From NCBI GenBank assembly GCA_001632425.1, contig KV425605.1:151560-215559 (forward strand): a stretch of DNA of 64,000 bases, read 5' to 3'. Made by a program: the position numbers and the translations under genes. Below, one piece after another: positions 24,194 to 33,141 of this stretch (the first letter of the stretch is position 1; each line of letters begins with the position of its first letter). The notes beneath the pieces are model-generated. The model had not been told where the DNA came from. It was given only the letters and a program-made list of their open reading frames with translations, and did not search any database. The stretch is from Neolentinus lepideus HHB14362 ss-1. Taxonomy: Eukaryota; Basidiomycota; Agaricomycetes; Gloeophyllales; Gloeophyllaceae.

Positions 24194-24340
24194 CTTCGAG
24201 CTGTTCCTGGTCAACATGCTTCGAACTGTCCCTGGTCAACATGCTTCGAACTGTCCCTGGTCAACACGCTTCGAACTGTCCTGGTCAACGAGCTTCGAAT
24301 TCTTCCTGGTCAACAAGCGCCAAGCTTCGACTTCTTCCTG
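24194..24340. repeat. Minisatellite of about 25-27 bp units
   Basis: Five to six degenerate tandem copies of a unit reading CCTGGTCAACATGCTTCGAA with a short CTGTC linker. Each copy carries the TTCGAA palindrome or a variant, and the unit length drifts by 1-3 bp. Confidence 0.8.
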
Positions 24341-25140
24341 GGAGAATTAACACGTCCATCGCGTTTTCCAAGTGCGGCCATCACAAAACGCGCGGACGCA
24401 CAGAACCGTGATACACGGAACGCTGGTCGGGTTATCTCGACGCTTTCCAACTCCCCATCTCGTTTCTGGGAGACCACAGCACGCCAGAGATGAGAACGTA
24501 TGTTGGGTGCAGCAAAGAGAATCATGATGTGAACCCGTCCAGCCTGAGGGATACGCGAGCCTCGTTCAATCACGCGAGCAGGCGTCGTATTCGTGAGCTT
24601 CTCTCGCCGCTCCGTCAAAATCTCGCGGCGCAAACGGATTCCGAGTATCGTGCTCGTGGTCCTATATAGAAGCGCCAGACTCGGTTTTGTGAGGTGCGCA
24701 GTCACGTGATACGTGCACATAACTTTGGGAGTGAATAGCTGAACGCCCGCGTAATGGTCATGGCAAGCACCAATCGTATTATTTAGCTTCGGATCTTAGT
24801 TTATGCATATTTGCCGGTCTTATATACTCAACATCTTGTAATTACGGTTTTCTTTGCACTATCAACGCCCGTAATGGGTCTTTTCCAGGTCGGATTCCTT
24901 TCGCTCGCCTCACTCTGAGTTTCGTTGTCTCGTACGAGTGGGTTTCATCCCGTTCACTTCGGTCCCTTGGCCCGGTCTCCGCCCTGCCCGTTACAGCCTG
25001 CTCCTTGCATTAAATACGAACATTTCACTCGAGGTTACACAAACCGACCCCGTAACACGTTTCGTCTGTAGTCCGTCGGCCACCCCTCAGACTCCTGTAC
25101 ATCTAAACGTTTTGTAAAGAGATACACATTCTTACACTTC
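24341..25140. other. Intergenic, possible LTR-like stretch
   Basis: Contains CTTATATACTC (a TATA-like word near 24817) followed by a pyrimidine-rich stretch and CGTAACAC-type words. This resembles part of a solo LTR, but no matching termini or target duplication were found. Confidence 0.25.
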
Positions 25141-25212
25141 TTCTTCTCGCTGTTAGTCTCCACTCCCCCCACCCCCTTCCCCCCTCACATAACCCCCTCC
25201 CCCCTACACACC

Positions 25213-26563
25213 TCACAAAGCCCCCTTCCCCCCACCCCCCACGCCCATCCCGAACCCGAGCAGCCCCGTGCCGTGTGGGTGCTTCGGCCCGTGCGCGGCT
25301 TCGTGCCCGAAGAGCTCTTCGAATGCTTTGCCTGGGGGGGGGGGGGTTAGAGTGGGGAGTGGGATGGGGAATTGAATGGAAAGGGGATGGGATGGGAGGG
25401 GCAGGAGGTGATCGAGAACGAGGGACATAAAAGCACACAACGCATTCCTATAACACTCACCAATCTCCGGCAGCATATCCTCCGTCAGCATCGCGCGCCC
25501 CGTCTTCTCGAACGCGCGGCGGCTGGCCGTGCGCGTGAGGAGGGCGCCGGCGGTGGCGGCGAGGGCGGGCAGCGCGGTGGGGGGGATGGACTTGTCTCTG
25601 CACCCACCCCATCAGCCTGAGAACCCACCTCGAAACTCTAAACACGCACCCGTAGGACCCCTCCTCGAAACACTTGCCCCACGCGAGGAACGCGCCGACG
25701 CTCCCGCTGAGGACGTCGCCCTGGCCGCCGCAGCGCTTGTACCCGCCCTGTGTGTCGACGTGCATGATCTCCTCCTTCTCCTTCTCCCCCTCGTCGACGT
25801 GCGACTGCGCGCGGTCGGAAGGGGACGCGCCGGTGGTGTTGGTGGCGATGATGTCAGTCGCACCTTTCTGGATGACGGTGACGCCGCCGAGCTTCTGGGA
25901 GAGGAGGGACGCGAGGCGCGTCGGGTCGGATTTCGGGTCGATGTGCTGTGGCGGAATTAGCTTATCAGTTAGCCCATTAGGGAAGAGGACGCACGACGGC
26001 CTCGGAGAGGCGCTTGAACTCCATGACGTTGGGCGTGATGACGGCGCGGCGGTACCCCCTGATGAGGTCGACGTCCTGCTGGACCATCCAGAGGGCGTCG
26101 GCGTCGAGGACGAGGAACATGCCCTGCTCCTTCGCGATGCGCAGCGCCATCCTGGCGTAGTCCTGCATGTACGCTTCGCGACCGAGGCCGGGGCCGATGA
26201 TGAGGGCGTGGAGGCGGCTGAGGAGGGACGTGAGCTCGGCTTTGACCGAGTCGGAGTCGGGCGGGGCGAGGATGGGGTGGACGATGAGGTCGGGGGCGTA
26301 GGATTTGATGGCGGGGGCGGCGGACGGGGCGCAGATGACGTGCGAGAGGTCGCAGCCGACGCGGAAGGCGGAGAGGGCGGCGAAGAAGGGCGCGCCGGTG
26401 TAGCTGCGTGGGCTCAGGACACAGAATGAATTGAGGAAGATGGCACGCACTCTTGGGCACCGCCGAGGACGCCGATGCGGCCGCTCTGGCCCTTGTGCAG
26501 GGACCCGTCGAGCGGCGGGATCAGGCGTTTGATCTGCTCAAAGACGTGTTTGGGGACCGGCAT
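25213..26563 (-). CDS. NAXD: ATP-dependent (S)-NAD(P)H-hydrate dehydratase
   Basis: Five exons on the minus strand, 26563-26451, 26403-25995, 25945-25650, 25597-25461 and 25331-25213, give 357 residues. It repairs hydrated NADH/NADPH by ATP-dependent dehydration (the YjeF C-terminal, ribokinase-like fold). Evidence: [13 protein letters not shown] near the start, [17 protein letters not shown], the ATP-site loop GPGLG at about 108-112, [20 protein letters not shown], and the catalytic GGQGDVLSG at about 247-255 with Asp251. An acidic Glu/Lys insert (EGEKEKEE) precedes the catalytic loop. The last exon is Gly/His-rich, and its 129-nt intron holds a pyrimidine tract. The neighbouring gene on that side is phosphoglucomutase, over 2 kb away; no functional link is evident. 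Confidence 0.93.
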
Positions 26564-27059
26564 CGCTGTTGGCTGCAAGGGACAACTGGCGTGACGTCAT
26601 GCACCTCATGATTAAACCCTAACCTTGTCCCCACAGCTTATGTAACACAGTCACGGGATCATCAAACGGCTACCTAGTCTTTGTGACCTCAGATCTTCAA
26701 ATTTCACGGTGCACGCTGGATGGTCAAGGATAATATTCAAGCATCGAGATTTTCGAGCAAGTGGAGGTGGCCGCGTACCTCTGGCATGTTACATTTTGAC
26801 TGCAGCGTGGCGACTTCTCGTATCCGTCCACTTTGATTTCTTGATTACACCATTTCTCATGTTAAGATGCAGGATAACCTGATGTTTACGAGGCGTCCAT
26901 CTGTTTCTACCTGTCTCTGACAGTGTTCAGACCAAGACACGAGCTTAGTTCAACCCAGGTGTTTGGAGACGCCCGCACAACCTTGGAAACATGTGTATTC
27001 CCAGTTCGTGGCTGTTTATTTGTTCCAATTTCGCGAACGCATTTCTCTTCTTTTAGCAC
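26564..27059. other. Intergenic, promoter side of NAXD
   Basis: No gene recognised; GTGACGTCA-like word near 26590-26600 close to the NAXD start. Confidence 0.4.
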
Positions 27060-27385
27060 GCACGAGTACTCCCTCACCCTACTTCTCTCTCGCAGGGAGG
27101 GGGGCGAACTTGGAACAGGCCACCCGCCTTCAACACTCACGCCTAGGAAGGAGAGCAATCTTTCTCTACTCCTTGCTGACGTCATTATAGCCGTCTTCAT
27201 CTCACTACTCCGAAGATCCGCCGGGTTCAGATCCTCTAGCAGTGGTCAGAACTCCTCACGCCACGCCCCCCCAAAGACGCGCAGCACGGCTGTTTACCTC
27301 GGGCGCCAACACCGGCATGCACGGTAGACCGTCCGGCTTTATCCAAAGGAGGAGACGATGCAGAACCAAGCGTGACACCTGGCAA
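27060..27385 (+). repeat. Dispersed repeat, copy 2
   Basis: Plus-strand partner of 12706-13080, sharing in order TCTCGCAGGGAGGGG, the TPRKE-N-S-LLA coding words, the CTCTAGCAGTGG region and GATGCAGAACC. It is shorter than copy 1. Confidence 0.6.
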
Positions 27386-27954
27386 GTCCGTCAACTTGCG
27401 GCGGCAGAAAAGGAGCACTTTTATCGCTGTTGGTTTTTCACCGTTCTACCACAGATTGTGGACGCGCGTGGGAGATTTCCTTCCATCAGCCCATGCTCAC
27501 TCCAGAGACCAAACCGAAGCCCAAGCTGAGCTTCTCTTGAGAACGGAGTAGCGGCTTTTCTTAAGAAGATTTTATATTAACCCAGGCACCCCGACCTTGA
27601 CACGGATTACTGTCTCTCGACTCGGGAGTGCTATCCGTGCGATGAGGCCTGTGGTATGCACCCATCCTTGAGCTTGAGTTGAAGGACCCTACAGTTGCTA
27701 CACAGATATCCAGGCCTACAATTTCTTGCTCTCGCGCAATCCTGCTTTGCGTGAATATATACTAGAACACGCAAGCGCCGCACCCTGTTCATGCACCGTC
27801 GTTAAAGACCAATATATTCACTTTTAATCCCTCTACAAATAAGCGCCAAAATTGGGCTCCGTTTCGTACGGATCAGGGTGTGGAAGGCGAGGCCGTGTAA
27901 CAGAACTTGAACGCATAAATTGAGCCACCATGATCACTTCACTCCCATCGTCTT

Positions 27955-28932
27955 TCACTGGAATTGGATAGTCGCGGCGATCTGACTACTATCAGCCGAG
28001 GCACTATTATCGCTGTGGCTACACACCTGCATCACAGTTGCATCTACTCTGGCGGCAAGTAGTTCGCTGAATGCCTTCAGATCTGCCAGTCCCCTACCAT
28101 CCGCCCCGCAATACTTACAGCCCACTAAACTTTGCATCGGAGCCATGAGTGCACTGGCACTGGTGACCGTCTTCCCACAGGGCTTCTTCCGAAGCTGTTG
28201 TTGGACCGACGTCATGTACGAGGACCACCATTTCCTAGGGTATACTCCGCCCAGACTGTCATCACAATCCATCGGGCACGAGGTACAAGTGAAGAACGCC
28301 CACTTCCTGTTCACTTCTTCACTTTTTTCCAGCCATGCCAGGTCGGAAGCGACTGAGCTGGCAGGACCCACGGCTTTGTCCTTCAGCTCCCACACCGCAC
28401 GGACGGCGGAACCTGTGATGCTACTCAACTCCCTGGCGTTCGGCCCGGGCAAGTCCTCGCAGCAAGCATGCATAGCTGCTATCCTCGTCTCCTCCTCGAA
28501 GCCGTGGAAGCAAGCGATCGCAAAAACCCGCAAAGGCTCGCTGTCCAGAAACTTCCTCGACACTAGCTTCTTTCGGAGCACATCCGTGGCTCTGTCCATC
28601 TGGTACTTCAGCGCCGCCTCCAACACCGGCTTAAGCTCATCCAGCGTGTCCAGCGACGGGGGAACGACAGGATAGACAAACCGCAGCAGTTTGTCCAGCA
28701 CGTCGCTGTCCTCGGTCACTGGAATCACTGTGCGATTCTTGGCGCCACCCGCTCTGTCCTTGTAATCGGTATTGGGAACGAAGCTCTCGGCTTCGGCTGC
28801 GTCGTTGTGCAGAGGCGATACGATAGCGAGGATGCATTTGTGAACCCGGAAGTCAACATCATCGCAGGTGCGGAAGATGAGGTCAGCTGACTCTCTGTCG
28901 AAAGGCGGTGGTGCGAGGCTTGGAGATGACAT
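27955..28932 (-). CDS. BTB/POZ-domain protein 1
   Basis: Single exon of 325 residues from the ATG at 28932 (MSSPSLAPPPFD). The BTB fold opens with SADLIFRTCDDVDFRVHKCIL, then IPVTEDSDVLDKLLRFVYP and a helical part with the ALKYQMDRATDVLRKKLVS and FAIACFHGFEEETR words typical of large Agaricomycete BTB families. The C-terminal part has Cys pairs (CTSCPMDC, CKYCGADG) that could bind a metal. Family members are usually protein-interaction adaptors, some for Cullin-3; the partner here is unknown. Tandem paralogue of the next gene, with duplicated flanks. A displaced phosphoglucomutase promoter and first exon lies about 390-610 bp upstream in the same direction. Confidence 0.88.
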   Translation of the reverse strand: MSSPSLAPPPFDRESADLIFRTCDDVDFRVHKCILAIVSPLHNDAAEAESFVPNTDYKDRAGGAKNRTVIPVTEDSDVLDKLLRFVYPVVPPSLDTLDELKPVLEAALKYQMDRATDVLRKKLVSRKFLDSEPLRVFAIACFHGFEEETRIAAMHACCEDLPGPNARELSSITGSAVRAVWELKDKAVGPASSVASDLAWLEKSEEVNRKWAFFTCTSCPMDCDDSLGGVYPRKWWSSYMTSVQQQLRKKPCGKTVTSASALMAPMQSLVGCKYCGADGRGLADLKAFSELLAARVDATVMQVCSHSDNSASADSSQIAATIQFQ

Positions 28933-29297
28933 CGAAGATATCAAGACTGGTGGCGAAGGGGGACTAGAGGCATGGGACTATCTGCCAAGGCCTTATATTG
29001 ACTTCGAGGCGAACACGTGTGCACACTCGAACTTTAAAACACACCAGCCTATACCTGAAATGCCGAATGCAATGTGAATAGATGTGAATTAGATCCTATT
29101 TCTGGGATGGTTTGAGTTCATGTGTATTCGTGAAATGCACAGCTTACGAGAAGACAACTGAAAATGGTAGCTGAATCACCGGTTCAAAACGTGTAGGATG
29201 TACTGGGGATACGGGGGATTTTGAACGTTTGAACAACATCGCTTGCGGACCGACAAGTGGACACAATCCCATGAATTATGATGAAAATGTATATACC

Positions 29298-29545
29298 TCC
29301 GTATCAATTGTCCTTACTCACCGTTTGCGCAGACCAGACGTGCCAGGCTCCTGGTGGTCATAATGCGTTGTGGACACGTCTTTGATTTGGTGTGCCATCG
29401 ATGGTGCCGGTGAACGTTAACGTTTGCTGAGTTGCATGGCTCTCCTTCCTGGTCCAAATTGGTGATGTCAAGCAGGACGTGATCCTGAGAAGCATATCAC
29501 GTGGCAGTAACGTGTCGCGGGCCAGCCACCCTGGACATTTGTGGC
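29298..29545 (-). repeat. Displaced copy of phosphoglucomutase promoter, exon 1 and splice donor
   Basis: On the minus strand this matches 20905-21165. It has the same GGCTGGCCC-GCGACACGTT stretch, CCACGTGATAT, CAGGATCACGTCC and GACATCACC blocks, then ATG at 29398, a 77-nt exon (29398-29322) of exactly the parental length ending GTCTGCGCAAACG, and a GTGAGTAAGGA donor. The coded peptide keeps QIKDV and PGTSGLRKR with several substitutions. Nothing of the later exons follows. Confidence 0.88.
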
Positions 29546-29855
29546 TCACACGCCGCACGGTCCACAAAGAAAAGATGAAAACTTTCGAGAAATTACTTGA
29601 TGCAAAGACGGAGAAAGATCGGACTGATCAGTACTGATTGTTCCATATCTTCTTAGCATCTCGAAATTTTCGACAAAGTATGATCAAGAAGTACCAAGAA
29701 GCAGCGATTTACATCAAAGAACACATAGCTCTAGGCTTCCCTGGAGTGTAGCTGCCTCGAGAGAACATGTACAGAGTAGTCTGACTCCTTGTATTTACTT
29801 TCGAAACTCACGTTCACACAGACAGAGACGCGAGTGAGTAGAGTTATCCCTATCC

Positions 29856-30857
29856 TCACTGGAATTTGAGAGTACACGCAACCTGGGGTGGTGTCAACGT
29901 AGAGACTTTATACAATGTCATAGCGCACACCTCCATGACAACATCGTCCACTCTTGCTGCGAGGAGCCTACTGAACGCTTTGAGATCTGCTAGTCCTTTG
30001 CCATCGATGCTGCAAGTATTGCATCTGTTCGAGAACTTTCCAACTGTGGACTGGATGAGCCAGTCGCTAGTGACCGTCGCGCCGCAGGAGCAATTCTTCA
30101 ACTGCTCCTCAGCAGTACGCAGATAGTCGTGCCACCAGGATCTTGGGCTGACCCGCGCATGTCGCAACTGGACCTGTGTGTCTGCCTCTTCACATTCTGT
30201 GCAGACAAAAAATACCCAGTCCCTGTTAACCTCGTCGCTCTCTGCTAGCCAAGCTAAATTAGAGACAACCAAACAGGCAGGACCCGCCGCCTTATCCTTC
30301 AACTCCCAGAGTGCACGCGTAGCTGACGCAGTAATGCTACTCAGCTCCCTGATGTTTGGTCCTGGCAGACCTTTGTAGCATGCATACATGGCGGCTATCC
30401 TGGTCTCCTTCTCGAAGCCATGGAAGCAAGCGATCGCAAAAACCCGCAACGCCTCGCTCTCCAGAAACTTCTTCGACACTAGCATCGTTCGGAGCACATC
30501 CGTGGTTTCGTCCATCTGGTACTTCAGCGCCGCCTCCAACACCGGTTTCAGCTCATCCAACGTCTCCAGCGACGGGGAAGCGACGGGGTAAACAAACCGC
30601 AGCAGTTTGTCCAGCACGTCGCTGTCCTCGGTCACTAGAATCACTGTGCGGCTCTCGGCACCATCTGCTCCGTCCTTGGAATCAGTCGTTGGGCCAAGGC
30701 TCTCAGCTTCGGATGCGTCGTTGTGCAGAGGCGATGCGATGGCGAGGATGCATTTGTGAACCCGGAAGTCAACATCATCGCAGGTGCGGAAGATGAGGTC
30801 AGCTGACTCTCTGTCGAAAGGCGGTGGTGCGAGGCTTGGAGATGACATGGAAGACAT
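29856..30857 (-). CDS. BTB/POZ-domain protein 2
   Basis: Single exon, 333 residues from the ATG at 30857 (the second ATG at 30848 aligns with the start of protein 1). The N-terminal 160 residues are almost the same as protein 1 (SADLIFRTCDDVDFRVHKCI, then VTEDSDVLDKLLRFVYPV). The C-terminal half diverges but keeps the Cys pairs (VCTECEE, CNTCSIDG) and ends VACTLKFQ. The high N-terminal identity with lower C-terminal identity suggests gene conversion or selection on the tail. Upstream sequence is also shared with protein 1. Confidence 0.88.
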   Translation of the reverse strand: MSSMSSPSLAPPPFDRESADLIFRTCDDVDFRVHKCILAIASPLHNDASEAESLGPTTDSKDGADGAESRTVILVTEDSDVLDKLLRFVYPVASPSLETLDELKPVLEAALKYQMDETTDVLRTMLVSKKFLESEALRVFAIACFHGFEKETRIAAMYACYKGLPGPNIRELSSITASATRALWELKDKAAGPACLVVSNLAWLAESDEVNRDWVFFVCTECEEADTQVQLRHARVSPRSWWHDYLRTAEEQLKNCSCGATVTSDWLIQSTVGKFSNRCNTCSIDGKGLADLKAFSRLLAARVDDVVMEVCAMTLYKVSTLTPPQVACTLKFQ

Positions 30858-30879
30858 CAAAAGCGGTAGCGAAGGGAGA

Positions 30880-31200
30880 CTAGAGGGATCAGTCTCTCTG
30901 CCAAGTCATTATATTGACTTCGAGGCGGTCACGTGCACACTCGAACCTTAAAACACGTCAGCCTATACGCACCTGAAAGAATCGGGAGGACATAATACTA
31001 TATTTCTAAGATGATTTAAGTTCATGAAATACACAGCATACGAGAAGACAACTGAAAATAGTAGGGGTATCACCGATTCATAATGCATAGGATGTGGGAT
31101 ACGATGGATACTGGATGTTTGAACAACATCGCTTGCGAACTGACAAGTGGACACAATCCCATGAATTATGATGAAAGTGTATACACCTGCCCGTCGGCAC
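30880..31200. repeat. Duplicated upstream region of the BTB genes
   Basis: Words such as AACAACATCGCTTGCG, GACAAGTGGACACAATCCC and ATGAATTATGATGAAA recur here and at about 28960-29300, showing that the tandem duplication included the 5' flank. Confidence 0.75.
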
Positions 31201-31288
31201 ATATGTTCTCACTTTCCAACATGGTCACCTCGACATCAGTCGATAGAACAGCAATTTTTCTCCTCAACTGAACGTCCCAATCCTTTCG

Positions 31289-32298
31289 TTAGAAAGAAAG
31301 ATCTAGCACAGCCTAGTAAGATAGACGAGTCAGCGTCACGTCCGGGTGAGTGAAGCTGATCTTACCTTTTCAGCAGACTCTTCAAGCATAGAAGAAATAA
31401 TTTTGATAACCTCGTAGATATCCCTATTCACAGTCTTTCGACAGCTTGAGCATCGTAGCGGCTTCTCCAGATGTCTCTCGTTTGAAGCGAGGGCAAGCAT
31501 CGAGGCTGGTGCCAAAGGATGCTCTTTGACCGACTCTTCTACTGATGTCACGAAATCTGACCACCATATTGCCTTGCTCTTCCCATCATTAATATTGTGA
31601 CTCAAACGAGATAAGGAGTCGGTGCAATCTATACACTTGAAAAAGCAGAATGAATATCTATTCGCATAGATGATCCATTCTGACGACCAACGGTGCACAA
31701 TAGGAGCCGCAGCAGAACCAAAGCTTCGGTGGTATCGCACAAGATGCAAGTAGGCTTCCGCAGGTAAAGAGTGGAGTTCGGGAACGTGCACCGTGACAGC
31801 ATCCCAAAGTGCCTCTCTTGGCATACGGAGGGATGCTTTAGCCGATACCTCAGCTTCCTTCCACAGCTTGTGAAGGCATGCTATAGCATACACTCGGAGA
31901 GCGTTGTTGTCCAAAAATTCCGGTGAAACTAGAGCTCTGCGTATGAAAGACATTGCACTATCCACCTCATATTTCATCGCAACCTCGAGCCCTTTCTTCA
32001 CATCGTCCAAGGTGAGCAGATCTGGGACAGTGCCAGGATAACAGAGACGAAGGAGAATGTCCACAGCTTTGCGGTCTTCTGTTACGCGTACGACAGGCAA
32101 TCCGCCCTCTTTGTCGGCGCTCGCCTCTTCCACAGCCCGGGGAAGAGTGAACATGCCGGCGAAAACGGGGGACGCAACGCTCAACATGAGCTTGAACATG
32201 CGGAAATCGACATTATCGCTCGATCGTATGATCACGTCGGCGTCAGGCCTATCGAAGGGAGCATCCGCGGGGATGGAGTCGGGTTGGGGGTCGGACAT
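31289..32298 (-). CDS. BTB/POZ-domain protein 3
   Basis: Two exons, 32298-31366 and 31312-31289, give 318 residues. The second exon adds only AVLDLSF, matching the short hydrophobic C-terminal end of this family. BTB start DADVIIRSSDNVDFRMFKLML, then VVRVTEDRKAVDILLRLCYPG, ALVSPEFLDNNALRVYAIAC, and a C-terminal Cys box (CIDC, CSSCRK). It is more distant from proteins 1 and 2 than they are from each other, so it is the older member. Without splicing the frame runs on to a stop at 31336; the GTAAGA donor and TTACTAG acceptor make the two-exon model more likely. Confidence 0.87.
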
Positions 32299-33141
32299 AA
32301 TGGGTGTGTGAGATGTGGCTTATCGGCCTGGCTGGAGGCTCGAGTCTACTTCAAGGTGTTTGTGCGGTGACAGAAATCTCGAAGCAGCCTTATGTGCTGC
32401 CTTACACGAGGACCACCACGTGCAAGGCGGACCAGGGGAAAAGCTCGGTGTAGCAGTGAAAAATTGGAACATGGCATATATACGGGCTCGTTGACGCCAG
32501 CCCTTCGGAACCTACTAACTAGTAGTCACGCACACGGATGGTCACTGTCACTAGCAGTGGCAGTACTGTGAACCTCTCTGAGAATCGATTCGAAATGTCT
32601 TCGTTCTGGAATTTTATGTACGATATGTATGCAATACATGTCTAGTGGACATTGGACCTAAGCAAGATACAAAGGCACGCGGGCCTAAGAATTGCGCATG
32701 CAGGTACTACTATACGAAAAGTATGTACACCCAAACCACGAATGCGACACAAGCCGAGCAGAACAACACCCGTTATATGCCCATTCAATATATATGTGCA
32801 ACTGTCCATACTTGAAACCAAAGAAAACAAAACACCGCAACCGCCAGAAAGTGAGTATAAGTTGAAGAACCTGCAATAAGAGTATATGCGCTGCAGTGGC
32901 AATTATCTGTAAAATCCTAAGTAGTGTGCTGAGAAGACGATAAGTAACTTGTAAGACAACAACAACAGGTGTGCGGACAGAATGGAGGTGGGGGTTGTCG
33001 CGGTAATGACAACAGTGCGTGTGGTGGACGGTTGGAAAGCCATGATACACCAGATGCAGACGCCTTATCGTACAACTCGATTTCACTCGGAGACCGGCGA
33101 AGGTTTAGACATGGTAATCAGATAAACATAGACCATGGAGA
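32299..33141. other. Intergenic between BTB gene 3 and the Reg1-like gene
   Basis: 5' side of the BTB gene and 3' side of the Reg1-like gene. No further gene recognised. Confidence 0.45.

Noticed and set aside
24690..25080. Possible solo LTR
   Set aside because: TATA-like and TAACAC-like words are present but no TG/CA ends with a target duplication could be matched, and it does not resemble the LTR at 58739.
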